The position numbers and the translations under genes are program-made. Of a stretch of 64,000 bases of DNA, positions 22,546 to 35,196 are shown piece by piece. Origin of the DNA: Sphagnum magellanicum (lineage: Eukaryota; Streptophyta; Sphagnopsida; Sphagnales; Sphagnaceae); the NCBI GenBank assembly GCA_021904315.1, contig CM038917.1, positions 8,540,041 to 8,604,040 of the forward strand, written 5' to 3'. The notes under the pieces are model-generated. The model saw only the letters and a program-made list of their open reading frames with translations, made no database searches and was not told the DNA's origin. The first letter of the stretch is position 1. Each line of letters starts with the position of its first letter.

Positions 22546-23505
22546 GTGACATTCAACCCAAATGGATGTTTTGTGGAAGACATGAAAAACCAAGGCAAAT
22601 TGATTGCAAAAGGAAAAAGGAGTGGACGAATGTTCACCTTGGATGTGAACATGCCTAAAGTGAATTCCATGTTATTCACACATGGAAAAGGAGTTGGAAA
22701 CATTAGAATTTGGCACAAGCGAGTTGGCCATGTTAATCTCCAATGTCTTAAGTTCATGGAAAAACAAAAACTTGTTGGAGGTCTTCCCAAATTTGGAGCA
22801 GAAGAGGTGATGTCAAAGGTTTGTGAAGCATGTCAATTGGGGAAGCAAGCTAGGCATCCATTCCCAGCTCAAACAACTCATGTAAGTTCCAAACCTTTGG
22901 AAATGATCCACTCAAATGTGTGGACCACGAAGACAGAATCCATTAGAGGATGCAAGTATTACGTGAGTTTCATTAATGACCACACAAGGAAGGTGTGGGT
23001 CTATTTCATGAAACACAAAGGTGAAGTGTTTCAACATTTTTTGAATTTCAAAACAATGGTGGAGAAGGAGAAGGAGAAGGGTGTGAGCATCAAATGCTTA
23101 AGGTCTGATGGAGGGGGAGAATATTTTTCAAATGAATTCAGTGAATACTTGAAGGAGCATGGGATTCAAAGGAAATACTCATGTAATTATTCCCCAGAGC
23201 AGAATGGAGTTGCTGAAAGGAAAAACAGGCACATTGTAGAAATAACACGTGCCATGTTGAATGGGAAAAAATTGCCAAATTACTTTTGGGCTGAAGCGGT
23301 AGCAACTATAATCTACATCATGAATCGAACACCCATAACGATAGTTCATGGCATGACACCTGAAGAAAAATTCACAGGCAAAAAACCTGATGTTTCACAC
23401 CTCAAAGTGTTTGGTTACATTGCATACGTGCATGTTCCTGTTGAAAAGAGATCAAAACTAGACCCAAAAGCTAAGAAGTGTATTTTCATTAGATATTCCT
23501 CATAA
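22546..23505 (+). pseudogene. Copia integrase region
   Basis: Contains the HHCC zinc-binding N-terminus (HKRVGHVNLQCL ... VCEACQLGKQ) and the catalytic core with recognisable blocks IHSNVW, SFINDHTRKVWVYF, RSDGGGEYFSNEF and PEQNGVAERKNRHI. These place the element firmly in Ty1/Copia. It is part of the fossil element. Confidence 0.93.
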
Positions 23506-24063
23506 CAAAAAGGATATAGATGCTTCAATCCTTCCATTCGGAAGTTGCAAGTGAGTAAAGATGTTGTGTTTGATGAGATGGTTAACTGGTACTCACCATT
23601 GAAGATAATAGAAGATGGAGAGGCTAGAAATCGTGGTGTTTCATCAAATTTGGAACAAGAATCACAATTAATTAGTGAACCACAAAAGTCTTCAATTAAT
23701 GGGTCTAGTAGCACTCCATGGAAAGGAAGATTAAGATCTTCAAACATTGTCTATGGTTGTTTTCAAACATCATCTAAAAATTCTCATGTAGATGGTGAAT
23801 CAAATGAGTTAGAGAAGAGTGAGGGTGAAGAATCAATAATCATTTTAGTTACTATTCCCGGAGCTCGAATGACCAAGAAAGCTTTGAAAACACCTGACAA
23901 CAACAGTGGAGTACGAAGATCCACACGAGTCAAGTACCATGTACAAATACTCACATATGATGGCTTTGTAGTTCATCATTACGCATACATGGTGAGAGTT
24001 ATATAAGAGGTTGAACCCATTTGTTTTGAACAAGCAATTGGAAACCCTAAGTGGGACAATGCC

Positions 24064-24726
24064 ATGGATGAAGAAATGGCGGCTTTGGATGCGAATGCTA
24101 CTTGGGAATTGGTAGTTTTGCTAGAGGACAAGAAAGCAATTGGGTGCAAATGGGTGTATAAAGTCAAACACAATGCAAATGGATCTATGAATAGATACAA
24201 AGCACGATTGGTTGCCAAAGGTTATGCCCAAACGTATGGCATAGACTATGAGGAAACCTATAGTCCAGTTGACAAAATGATAACTGTAAAAGCAATCATT
24301 GCTGTGGCAACAACAAAAGGATGGTCTTTACATCAAATGGATGTAAAGAATGTTTTTCTTCATGGAGATTTATAAGAAGAAGTGTACATGGAACAACCAC
24401 CAGGTTATGTGAACCAAACACATCCTAATTTAATTTGTAGGTTGAAGAAAACTTTGTATGGTTTAAAGCAAGCACCTAGAGCTTGGTTAAATAAGATAGG
24501 TGAATATCTTGTCACAAGTGGATTTCAAACATCCAATGCAGATTTTTCACTATATGTGAAAAAGACAGATCATGGGATTGTAGTCATAGTCATATATGTT
24601 GATGACTTGATTATCACAAGAGATAGTGATGTCAACATCTCTAATTTGAAGAAGCTTTTGAAGCAAAAGTTTGAGATGAAGGATTTGGGAGAGTTGCATT
24701 ATTTCCTCGACATTGAGGTAATTTAG
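24064..24726 (+). pseudogene. Copia reverse transcriptase region
   Basis: Recognisable blocks are KWVYKVKHNANGS, RYKARLVAKGYAQ, GIDYEETYSPV, HQMDVKNVFLHGDL, KTLYGLKQAPRAW and the catalytic YVDDLII at about 24596-24616. Typical for Copia. Degraded. Confidence 0.93.
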
Positions 24727-25089
24727 TCCCCTAAAAGGATATGGTTACTACAAAAGCAATATGCCTTGAACAAATTGTCCGAATATGGGATGACGGGTTG
24801 TAAACCCATTTCACTTCCATTGGAGCAAAATGTGAAGTTAAGTGCAAATGAAGGAGATTTCGTGGAGGATACCACTATTTACATATGCATAGTGGGGAAT
24901 TTGATTTACATGACCATCACAAGGCCAAATTTGAGTTATGCAGTTGGAGTGGTGAGTCAATTCATGTAAACACCACAAAAGCCACATTTGGATGCAGTGA
25001 GGCACATACTGAGGTACATAAAACATACCTTGCAGTGTGGAATTTTTTATGAAGCCAAGAGCTAGTTCCAAGTACATGGATACATGGAT

Positions 25090-25554
25090 GTTGATTAGGC
25101 TGACAATGTTTTAGATAGAAGATCAACCAGTGGTTTCATGTTTTCTTTTAGAAGTGGTGCTATTAGTTGGAGTAGTAAGAAATAACCAACAATTGCATTA
25201 TCAGCACGGAAGCAAATACAAAGGTGTAGTAATTACTGCATGTGAAGTAATATGGTTACAAAAATTATTCTTAGATTTGGGACAGTCAATGGACACTCTT
25301 GTTGTCATCTATTGTGATAACATTAGTAGCATACTACTTGCTAACAACCCAGTCTATCATGCTAGGACAAAGCACATTGAGGTGCACTACCACTTTATTA
25401 GAGAAAAAGTTCTAGCAAAAGAAATTGACCTTATTCATGTCAGTACCGAAGATCAAGTTGTTGACATTTTCACAAAGGCTTTAGGTACAGACAAGTTAAG
25501 GAAGTTTAGAAAAATGCTTGGTGTACTAGAAGTGGATTTAAACTTGAAGGGGAG
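25090..25554 (+). pseudogene. Copia RNase H region and polypurine tract
   Basis: RNase H C-terminal blocks (TKHIEVHYHFIREKV, DQVVDIFTKALGTDKLRKF) are followed by the purine-rich AACTTGAAGGGGAG directly before the 3' LTR. Confidence 0.9.
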
Positions 25555-25867
25555 TGTTGAAAATTCAAGCTCAACTAGTTAGGTTTCATTAGTGAGTGGA
25601 GTAGGAAAGTAATCAGGTTACTTTCACAAGGTTGAATTACTTTCGTTACTTATTTTAGTTTGGTTATTTGTGGTTTGGTCTTTTAGTTAAATACCTTGGT
25701 GTTGATGGTTTGGCTCTCTTTTCTTCATTACACAAGTTTGTGTATTTCATGTGACAAGAACCTTGGAGAGTTCTTAATGTTGTGTTTTGTGTTGTGAGCA
25801 TTATGTTGTAGTCTCCTTTCAATAAAGGTTTATGTTTGCACTTGAGTAGATCTCCTATTTGTTAACA
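25555..25867 (+). repeat. 3' LTR of the Copia element
   Basis: 313 bp, same ends and length as the 5' LTR, with about 17 substitutions between them by eye and no length change. Confidence 0.92.
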
Positions 25868-26475
25868 TTTATAGTATATTTTGTGCCTGGCCACGGGACC
25901 AACACCCAAATGTCATTTTGTCCCAAGACTCCCAAATGGCAGTCCTGAAATTCCCAAAGTTGAGACTCTCGCGACTTTGGGGGCCCATAATTTTGTGTGC
26001 AGACCTCTGATTGAGATGAGGTTTAAAGCAAAATTGTATTCCTCTTTGAGAACTTTCCAATGATATGTGGCACACCACCTACACGCAAGGAAATTGGGGC
26101 GATTCCCGAGTTTTATTAGTCGGGAGTCAAATTGCCAATTTGATCCCTAGCCCTTCTTTTGGCCATAACTTGTGTTTGAAGTGTTCAAATGAATCATGCA
26201 AGCCCATTTTACACATCTATGTTTTAAGATCTTTCTAATGATATAAGAAACTATTCAATCCAATGGGTTTTGACCCCTGAAATTGCCCTCTAAAGATTTG
26301 AAAATCCATTGGGACTCCAACTCCCAAAGTGAAAGCTCACTTGGGAGTGTGGGGGTTCATTCCTTCAACTTTCTTGCACTCCCAAGAGCATGAAATGTGA
26401 CTCCCGGGTTCACTCTTGGCCTGCACCTTCGCAAGCTTTTACTTTGGTTGCAAACCCAAAGCTAAGGTTGCGACG
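25868..26475 (+). repeat. Family S solo LTR 3, right part
   Basis: Resumes at TATAGTAT exactly where the left part stopped and ends GGTTGCGACG, followed by the GCAAA target duplication. It carries the family S order including GATTCCCGAG and the AGAACTTTCCAATGATAT word. Confidence 0.85.
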
Positions 26476-26480
26476 GCAAA

Positions 26481-29400
26481 TGTGGGAAATTTAGTTTGAC
26501 TTTGCACACAAGTGAGAAAAGCTTTGAGAATCAGCCAAGCTTATACTCTTACAATGTGAGAAAAACTTGCACACATGTTTCGATCTTATTGGGACTCGAA
26601 AGGCATGTGATGAGGCCTGTTGACCAAAAACATGTGCACAATAACAATACCATTTCAAAAAATTGACTATTATGGTTCAAAATTGACCCCACCTTCATCC
26701 ATCCCCCTTAGTGAATCCTAATGAGCCAAATCAACATTGTAAATCTTGACTACTTTCCAAACGTTGGAAAAAACAAATGGGTCTAGCTCTTGTTTACACT
26801 TTTTTGCCCATGAGGTTTTTTTGTCAATCTTATTTACACCATGATATAATATTTACATCACTCATACATCTTTTGGCATTCAAATTTCTTGTTTGTGAAC
26901 ACAAATTTTTTTACATGTTATTTTGTCACTTTTAATTTACTTAACTATGGAGTACAAAAAATTAATTCAAATTTTATAAACATTCAAACATGTCATAATG
27001 GACATTTATTGCCAATCATGTTTTCTAAATGAAATAAAGTCCTCAAGTAAAAATTTAGAAAAATGAAAAAGATAATTATTTGTAATTGAAATTCAACGAT
27101 GAAAATCCTAACATTGAGTTCATGTGGTTAAGGGTGGTCCAAGCATTTCCACTTGCATAATATTTAAATGGGATGAAACTAGGTTTAATATATTTATACA
27201 TCATTGTCAAGTTGTGACCTAAGATTGAATCTTACAAGGTAAGTGAGAAGTATATGATAGTGCAAGGAAAGAACCTCCCAAACTCCTTGTGAATTCCCAT
27301 TGTGGGAATAAATATTGAATTATGGAATCCTAGATGCTTGGGGCAAGGTTTAGGGGGTCAAGTCTTGTCCAAATCAAGTAATATTTAAATTATTGGAGAT
27401 TTCACAATAAAAAATACAATGTGGTCAATTCACATTTGCCAAAAAAAAATGAATAACTATAAGTTATGGCAACTTGAAAGAATTAACTCCCACTCATTCA
27501 TAATGTGATTTTGGTGCAATCAAAATAAAAGGAGTGTTAAAAGGCCAAAAAAAAATTTAATTTAAAAAATTATAACTTTGTTAGGGATAAATTAGTAAGT
27601 TTTAAAAATCTTATTAAATCAATAAGTGTGAAAGCACATTACAATGACCCTCTTTTGAGTATTATAATACATATAATATAATTGTTCCAAAAGTGCATTG
27701 AATTTTGGGTATCAATTTTGTTTTTTGGGCTTTACAATTATTATTTTTACAAACTAATGTTATGTAATATTTTTTATAAATAATAATAAATCTCATTATC
27801 TATATTGAAAGATCCATGGGTATATTTATACTATACATTGGTATAATAAGGCCATTGTTTTGTTTTGATTGCATCAATTTTAAGGTTTCAATAGTCATTA
27901 AAATAATGAATTTTAATGGAATTTAAAGTATGCCCCATTTAGCTATGCTTGTCATCTTCCATGTGAATGTGATTACTTGTCAAAATTTTAATTTACCATA
28001 CATTTATCACATCTTTGTTGAAAATTTTGATTTTTTGAAATGAAAAAATTCAAATTAGTCACATGGTATCCAAACATGGTTCAAATTATGTGAAATGACA
28101 TGGTTCATATACCTTCAACTTTCATAAAGATTAAAATCATTAAAATTATTTTTGGAGTATATTTGTGTTTTTGAATACACATGTACACTACATTTGTTTG
28201 CACAAATATACTCCAATCTTTCACTTTATAAAATGAAATGAAATAGTTTTTTAAAAAATATTTTGCTGAAGTTATATTCTAAAATAATATGAATAAATAT
28301 TGTGAAAATATTTTTAAAATTCAAGGTGGGATACATTCAAACATGCGCATCCTTGGAAAGTAATACAATGTGACACCCCAAAGGGGGTCACCGTAGTGCT
28401 CTTTCACCCATAATTGTAGATTTTAAGATGGCAACCCCTTGAGGAATCACTAAACTTCTTGATAGGGGTACTGACCAATCTCATGGTTAACATTGCCCCT
28501 ATTGAACAACCTTCATAACTCTTCAAAATAATGAACACCGCCTTTCAATAGGGTATAAAACCTTTGTTTCAAGAAATTTCAAGGGGTTTTTTTGTTTACC
28601 CAACTTGATGTGTTTTTTATAATTTGATTATAGTCCACAAACAATATTTCATTTTGATTTATGGTTCTTTTGGCATTTCTTTTGATATTAAAAAATATTT
28701 TTACTAAATTTTATTTGCATCACAATCTCATAGTTTATTTTGTATTTAAACTTGGAATTTTTGTTTAAATGATCATTTTAGAGGATGCAAAATAAAATTC
28801 AACAAGTTTTTGCACTAGTCAAAGTGAAAAATTCTTCAATTTTTAGAGTTTAAAAATAACTTTTTCGTACCAAACAATTATGGTGCCCTTGAAGTACTTC
28901 TTAAGTAGTCATCACAAGTTAATGTGGCAACATGGGATTGGTCAAAAAGTTCTAAGACAATGTTTTCAAATAATAATGTTTAAACAAATTTTTACATTAT
29001 TTTGTAAATTTTTAAAGCATGAATAACATTAATTACAAATTTTTAAATGCTAAAAGGATGTAAACATGGTCAAAGGAGCTAGGGGCACCAAGGTAAAAGT
29101 CATTTTCTCTAAGGACTACATGTTACACATGGCATTTTTACATTGGTCTATAAATTTTATATTTTATATTTTGCATTCCTAGCTTACCATTGTGTGCTAT
29201 TTTTTATTTTTTATTTTACTACATCTTGATCTTATATCATATATATTATGCATCCATGCTCTTTACCATATAAAAATGAATAAATTTTGTTTTTGGTGGG
29301 GGGGAGGGGGAGGTGGGGTATTACATGAAGAAACATTATGTAATTTTCACATAATTTTCCAATTCCAAAAAGAACATTAGTTTCCCCCTATATGATAAGT

Positions 29401-30300
29401 AAATTTATAACCATAGGAACTGAATTGAATTTACACCCTATTTAGAACAACATGTTGAAAATCAATACAAATACTATTTAATTGATATTTTATCACCTAT
29501 TTAGTTTATCCATGTTGTCGATTACATAAAAATTAACAACTCAATTGTTAAAAACATATTCAAAATTTGAGGGCAATAACAAATCCGAACCAAATGCACA
29601 TATATGTGTAATAAATAAAACTTTCATCAATTTCAATTTCTTTTTTTCTTTCAATGATCAAAATGAATATCATGTTCAATATAAGAAATGAATGATGCAC
29701 ATTTGATAAGAAATTTTTGACAGTCTAGATTAATATGTTCACATTGTGCTATTGCAAACATGTAAGGGTGTATTTTCTTAGTAGTATTAACAACCTTTAT
29801 GGCTCATATTATTGTGTTTGCACCCCTATGGGAAGTCAAATGACACTCTATTAAGGAGTTTGATATGGCATTGGAAAGTTCTTTTCAAAGGCTAATACAT
29901 AAAGCCTTAGATTGCCCCAATAAAATATATTGAAAAGAAGTTATGAACTATCAAAGTTTTTTTTAAGTAGAACTTGGAAATTTCGAAACACCCATTTTTG
30001 TAAACTTCAATTAAAAGCCATTGGGATGTCACTCCCACATGGCAAGCTACACAGTTTAATATAAGTGATAACAATGCCCACTTTATGGACTTTAGACCAT
30101 GTGAGTCTTGTAAATCCATGTGAGGCCATGGAATTTGTTTGGCTTGAGATTGCACTAACCATAGAAGCTTTTGTTTGGTTATGGAAATTGAGATGACCAA
30201 GAGTTCAACATGAGAAGTCAACTTATCCTAGTCTTATCCTTAAGCTTTCACTTGTTTTATTTGTTCACAAAGAATTAAGGACCGCACCTTAGGTTTTTGC
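26481..30300. other. AT-rich interval without recognisable genes
   Basis: No ORF resembles a protein I know. Sequence is AT-rich with many A and T tracts, a G-rich run at 29297-29320, and one palindrome GTGACACCCC/GGGGGTCAC around 28370-28391. Probably very old decayed repeats. Confidence 0.6.
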
Positions 30301-31799
30301 ATTCAATTGTGAAAACCAAAATCAGGTGATCACACCTCATTAAATTTGCAGCAGAATCTTGAGAAAACCTTAGAAATTTTGAAGCTCACTCACACTACAA
30401 GGTTCCATAGCAGCTGGAGAGCAACTGATCAGCAGCAAGTGTATGCATGTTTTACTCAACTAGATATAACAACAAAACTCAGGTTTGATGACCAAAACCT
30501 CACATTTCAGGCTTCTGTATATGCCACTTTACTTGTGTCCAATGTAAGACAGCCATGCTAACAAGCGTTGAACCTAAGCAGAAGAAGAATGGAAGTTGTC
30601 ATCAAGCTTGAGAGTCTCTTAACATTCTGAGTTCTGAGAGGTGGGTATTTTCTGATTGCTGTCCATAACTTGGTTGCCAATATTTCCTTGAGGACGAACT
30701 TTGTTTCCTATTGAGGGAACTCAATTGACAAAATAAACACAGAACCACCAGGTTGACTGCTTCGTGTGGATTTGAACCCACCAGTTTGACTGCCATGGGT
30801 GGGTTCAAATCAATGGATCTTGCGGATTGAACCCACCACCATTTCCAAGGATCTGAGCCATGAGCACTCTACACTATGGGCTTGAATTAGCTTGAACAAA
30901 TTTTGAAACTCTATTGGATAAGGATTTAGTTTGATAAATGTACCCATTGCCTGAGCTCATGACCTTACCACTCATGAAGAACCCAGTTTGGAATGACAAC
31001 ACAGAAAATTTACAAAGTTTTCAGCAACCTTACTACAGACATTTGCAGATGATCACCTGAAACTGCTCTGGCCACTTTACATGTTGTAGGCTGATTGATG
31101 AAAAGGAGTAATTCTAACATTCAAAGGTCAACCTCACACAAAGGATGACAGCACCCACATTCTGGTAGACCTCCTGGTAAATTCTTATCCAACAAGCAAC
31201 CAAGTTATGCTGGTTGGAAATTTTGCAGAGCTAAAGTTGATGGTACATTTTTGCCTCATCTGAGATAGACATGTGGAACTCCATCATCCTCAAATCTCAA
31301 ACTAAAACCTTGAGACAGAAATAATATCAATGTGATCACAGAAAGGAAATCCATAGAAGCATGGAGGATAACCCCACAAGCAGCTCATCAGGTAATTGCC
31401 ATGGCCTTTATGGCAGGTTCAAACAAAATCATGAGAAATGATGAAGCCATGTAACATGGCTAGGCAATATGAGTGCAAGATGAATTTGATAAAATAAAAA
31501 AGGCAGTCTATAGAGTACATCTAGGTCTCCAGCTGTCACCCACACATTGATTCCAAGTTCAAGTCAAAATTTTACAGTGACATCCTACACTGATGCAAAG
31601 CTTCTTCCCTCTGGAGTTCTGGACAGAGGCAACAAACATTATGTCAGTTCTGACCAAACCAAAAGAAAGACAACAAGAATGACAGCAGTAAATAAACTTG
31701 TGAGTCCCACCCACAAGTATCAGATTATTTGCCTTGAGCACGACTCACAGTGACTTGGCTGCAATTATTCCCACTGGCTTTAGGGTTTCAGGTTAAACC
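30301..31799. other. Gene-island flank, more GC-balanced, no gene assigned
   Basis: Composition shifts here to a more even base content that continues through the glycosyltransferase gene. Only short frames without recognisable domains are present. A hairpin lies at 30771-30809. This may be distal flank or decayed non-coding repeats. Confidence 0.4.
30771..30809. repeat. Hairpin with perfect 12-bp arms
   Basis: TTTGAACCCACC and GGTGGGTTCAAA enclose a 15-bp loop, and a third arm (ATTGAACCCACC) follows at 30827. The arm resembles a tRNA B box (GGTTCAAATCC-type), so a decayed tRNA-derived SINE is possible. Confidence 0.6.
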
Positions 31800-32275
31800 C
31801 TAAACCCATTACTCCCACTGAGCTTCCAACAGTGGATTTATATATAAGCACACCATAATATGCTGAAAAGTGAGGGAAAACAATTTCTGCAAAAACCTGT
31901 CTCCCAAGTATCTGTCACATTTTCAGAAGCAGATCCATGAAGTTGCAGAGAAATCTCCACAACAACAATTAAAGGTAACACGACAATGAGTGCAGTCATA
32001 ACCTCATGAGAGTCGCTCACAAAGTGACAGACCATCACCTTCATCACGAACGGCAGTGACGAGCTGCCATGACTACCCACTGAGTTCATCAGCTCCCAAC
32101 AGTGGGTGTAGATCAGAAGCATTAGAAATATGATATTAGCTGGCACTCAAGAGAAATAGTTAATAAAGGTGAAGTCAATAACATCCTCATTTAAGATGTG
32201 GCAAACTTGTGAAGGTAACTTCATTTCACTTTAGTTTGACTATGTACGAGCAAGAATCTTAGCCAGAGCATAGGG
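31800..32275. repeat. Dispersed gene-adjacent repeat, copy 1
   Basis: Shares blocks with 58830-59240 in the same orientation: CCCAAGTATCTGTCACAT, AGACCATCACCTTCA, GAGTTCATCAGC, GTAGAT, CATTTCACTTTAGTTTG, then CAAGAATCTTAG and GCATAG. It also holds an internal partial duplication (31800-31920 against 32080-32160). It is non-coding, of unknown class, and lies in the 3' flank of the glycosyltransferase gene. Confidence 0.55.
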
Positions 32276-32502
32276 AGGCCTACATACAGGGTAATAGTTC
32301 TGCATCCTGAACATATCCTTCGAGCACACCACTGGGGACTATTTTGATGCAGTATATCTACTTTACCCACAGATCCAAAACTAAAAAATTTACTTGAATC
32401 TTACAGTCACCAACCCTACACACTGGGCACGAACAAGAGCACAGTGAAAACGGGGATGAAAAGCACCTCCAAATGCATGGTGAACTATGAGCACAGCTTA
32501 CA

Positions 32503-34032
32503 TCATAGAGCAGGATCATCCCTCCTCTCCCGTAATTGAATCTCTTTCTGTAAACGCATAAGTTGTTTTAGAACGTTCCTTGTGACAACTTCAGGAGAAA
32601 ACTTTGTCACCATGTCCTTCCGTGCTACCTTTCCTCTCCTTTTTGCCTCCCTTGGATTAGAAAACACTTTTCTCATCAGCAACCGCAAATGGGCGAGGGA
32701 GGGCTTAGCCCAGAGGTGGCCCTTAAATGGACCATCAAGGACCTCTGTCATTCCATCTAATGGTAGTGGATAGCTGTTGAAATCAGTCATATACTCTGTC
32801 ATCCCTGACCAGTTAGTCACAATCACCGGCAGCTCCATAGCCATTGCTTCCACAATTGGTCGACCCCACCCTTCTCCATGTGAGGGCAGGACAAAGCAGT
32901 CAGCCAACTTGTACAGACCTGGAAGATCAACTTGAGGAATATGACGAGGAACCAAGTAAACAGCTGGCCAGCCTCCCTCAGGCTCAGGTATCTCAAGTGA
33001 ATCCACAAAGCCATCAATCAAGCTTGAAAACTCCTTATTTGTCATATGATAACGATTTGTGAGCACATAAAGGACCACATTATCTCCACCTGAGAACTCT
33101 TGCAGATATCCTCTCAAAAGTATATCCCACCCCTTCCGAACTTCCCACTTGAAGATACTTAAAAACACAAAAGGTTTGTTTCGGCTCTCTTTCAGATCTT
33201 CTGGCTGCTTTGTATGAAAGAGGGACTGGCCTCTAGGCAACAGGAGTTTCTTCACATTTGCTGGGTTGAAAAAGTCAGTGTCAACAGCTTGCACTACCTT
33301 GACCAGCTTTGTTGCCTCTACACCACTGCGGGTGAATGTCTCAACATGGAATTGAGTGGGCACCCAAATCTCATCCATCCTGTTGCATCGCTTCACATGG
33401 TCAGGGTTAACCCTGTCAGTCTCAAACATTGTCCGACCTATAGTAAATAGAGGTTCCTCATAGCCTGTGGGTGGGCATGGAGATGTCTGGAAGAGAGGAG
33501 GATACCAGGCTCCTGGCTCACTGTGGCAGATCACAACACTGTAACTCAAATGAATATCCTCACGAAAAAGAGAGAGCAATGACCGCTTGGTATCTGGAGG
33601 CAAACCCCTCCAGAACACAGCACTCTCAAGGTCACCATGCTGCCTGATCTGAAGTTTTTGCACCATTTTTGCAGCCTCTAACCCAGTGACATATGAGATT
33701 GCCTCTGAACTGTAGCCCCCGCCTGATAAGAAAGGGGCCATCCACAAGAGGGAATGTCTGAAAGGTCGTGCCTCCCACACCTCACCACCATTGTAGTACT
33801 CCCACCATGACTTTAGTACAATGCTCGGGAGGTGCCAGAGGATCCTGAGCTCAAGAGAAATCCAGCCTCTCCCAAGACCATAGGCCATCAGTGCACTCAA
33901 AGTCACCATGAGAATACATAATGGAAGAGAGAAAGCCCATAGGCCAATAAGTGTGAGAGATGATTTTGATGGTGAAGAATGACCTGCACTTTGAGGACCT
34001 CCATTTGATAATTTTGAGCTGCTCTGTGTCAT
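32503..34032 (-). CDS. GT4-type glycosyltransferase, membrane-anchored (509 residues)
   Basis: One uninterrupted frame encodes a glycosyltransferase of the GT-B fold, group 1 (GT4) type. After a Ser-rich N-terminus (residues 1-25), a hydrophobic segment (about 26-54) looks like a signal anchor, which suggests a type II protein of the Golgi or ER. The C-terminal nucleotide-sugar domain contains KPFVFLSIFKWEVRKGWDILL and PSHGEGWGRPIVEAMAMELP. The latter holds the EX7E motif (E387 and E395) that contacts the donor nucleotide sugar in this family. Length and layout match conserved intron-poor plant proteins of this group; from memory, Arabidopsis At3g10630 is similar. The donor and acceptor sugars cannot be read from the sequence. 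No sign of decay. The start is the first ATG of the frame; a splice acceptor-like CAAG lies 10 bp upstream. Strong call for family, none for substrate. Confidence 0.9.
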   Translation of the reverse strand: MTQSSSKLSNGGPQSAGHSSPSKSSLTLIGLWAFSLPLCILMVTLSALMAYGLGRGWISLELRILWHLPSIVLKSWWEYYNGGEVWEARPFRHSLLWMAPFLSGGGYSSEAISYVTGLEAAKMVQKLQIRQHGDLESAVFWRGLPPDTKRSLLSLFREDIHLSYSVVICHSEPGAWYPPLFQTSPCPPTGYEEPLFTIGRTMFETDRVNPDHVKRCNRMDEIWVPTQFHVETFTRSGVEATKLVKVVQAVDTDFFNPANVKKLLLPRGQSLFHTKQPEDLKESRNKPFVFLSIFKWEVRKGWDILLRGYLQEFSGGDNVVLYVLTNRYHMTNKEFSSLIDGFVDSLEIPEPEGGWPAVYLVPRHIPQVDLPGLYKLADCFVLPSHGEGWGRPIVEAMAMELPVIVTNWSGMTEYMTDFNSYPLPLDGMTEVLDGPFKGHLWAKPSLAHLRLLMRKVFSNPREAKRRGKVARKDMVTKFSPEVVTRNVLKQLMRLQKEIQLRERRDDPAL

Positions 34033-35196
34033 CTTGTCTCACTTGATAAGCAGCAAAGAGCCAACTTACTTCAATGAAGGAAACCGTAATGCCCTAAAAA
34101 TAGGAAAAAGAGTCGGGGGAAAAAGAGAAGCATGCCATTCTTGTTGTGCAGATGCACACTCTTTGACCAGCTCTGATTGCATATGCATGTATTTTGGTTG
34201 CAAACATCCAGAGCTTGCTTGCTCACTATGAAAAGAATTCCAGTTGCCAGGATTATGCCCTTCTCAATGCAATGCACTGCATAAGTAAATTCCAGTCTCT
34301 ACATCTGTCCGAGTTATGGAGTTGCAAGGTTAGGGTTCTTATTCAAAACATCTAAATGTGAGGTGCTGAAACCATGTTCCTTCTCAAACAGAAACAAGCA
34401 TAAGATAAGCAGCAGATGTTGATACATTGATCCTGCAGCAATGAGCCTCACCCAGTACCTCCATCACACACAGCCAGTTTGACCATGGAAAAAGGCACCA
34501 ACATATTCTTATTGTATCTCCTCTAATGTTTTGCTTGCACATCATGCTCATGCATAAGTCCTGTAAGCACATACAAGATGAGTTAAGGGATGCACAATGG
34601 GGGAGTCCTTAAGCAACTTGAAGTGGCACTCATAAATTGAAAAGTCCTTAGCAGGAAGTTCAATCCTCGCTTGGGCTACAATCTCAGGCCAAGTTCCATT
34701 TAAGGACCACCTTGTTATAATACAAACTGACCAGCAGCTTTACATCTACATCAGATCCCAACACAACTCATAAGCAAACGGGCTTGCAACTTCCAACACC
34801 AATCCTCACATGTGCACACACACACACAGAGCACTCTCTAGACCAATTTTGTGGATCTCATCAGGATGTACAATCTATGTTGTAATTGCACAACCAGGAT
34901 CAAGTATAGTATGAGAGATGTTAAGTTTCCCTTTGCTGTTCCTGCATGTCACATATACCTTCTCATTACCAAACAGTATTGAGAGAACCGAGGTCTAGGC
35001 TACATTTCCCAAAAGCATCACACTCCTACAAAAGCTCTTGTAGGTGAAGAACCATCGATTCCATTCTGTCAGGCACGAAAAGCAGAGTACTTAAAAGCAC
35101 CTAGAGCATGCTCAATATTAAAGCAGAGTACGAAAGAAGAGTTAGGGTTAATTGCTGCAAACAGCAAAAAGAAAAACTTGATGGGTGGCGACTTAC

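Larger units (their letters stand above)
18814..25867 (+). mobile_element. Ty1/Copia LTR retrotransposon, full length, degraded
   Basis: A complete-length element of about 7.05 kb nested in solo LTR 3. It has two 313-bp LTRs (TGTTGA...TTAACA), flanking 5-mers CTTAT and TTTAT, a primer-binding-like site after the 5' LTR, gag, protease, integrase, reverse transcriptase and RNase H in Copia order, and a polypurine tract before the 3' LTR. The LTRs differ at about 17 of 313 positions by eye (about 5%), which implies an old insertion of several million years at usual plant rates. It carries a 921-bp tandem duplication of the gag-protease region. The coding region is broken at several places, so it is a fossil. 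Confidence 0.95.

Noticed and set aside
28370-28391. GTGACACCCC/GGGGGTCAC palindrome as a regulatory site
   Set aside because: A single occurrence in decayed sequence, with no gene nearby to regulate.
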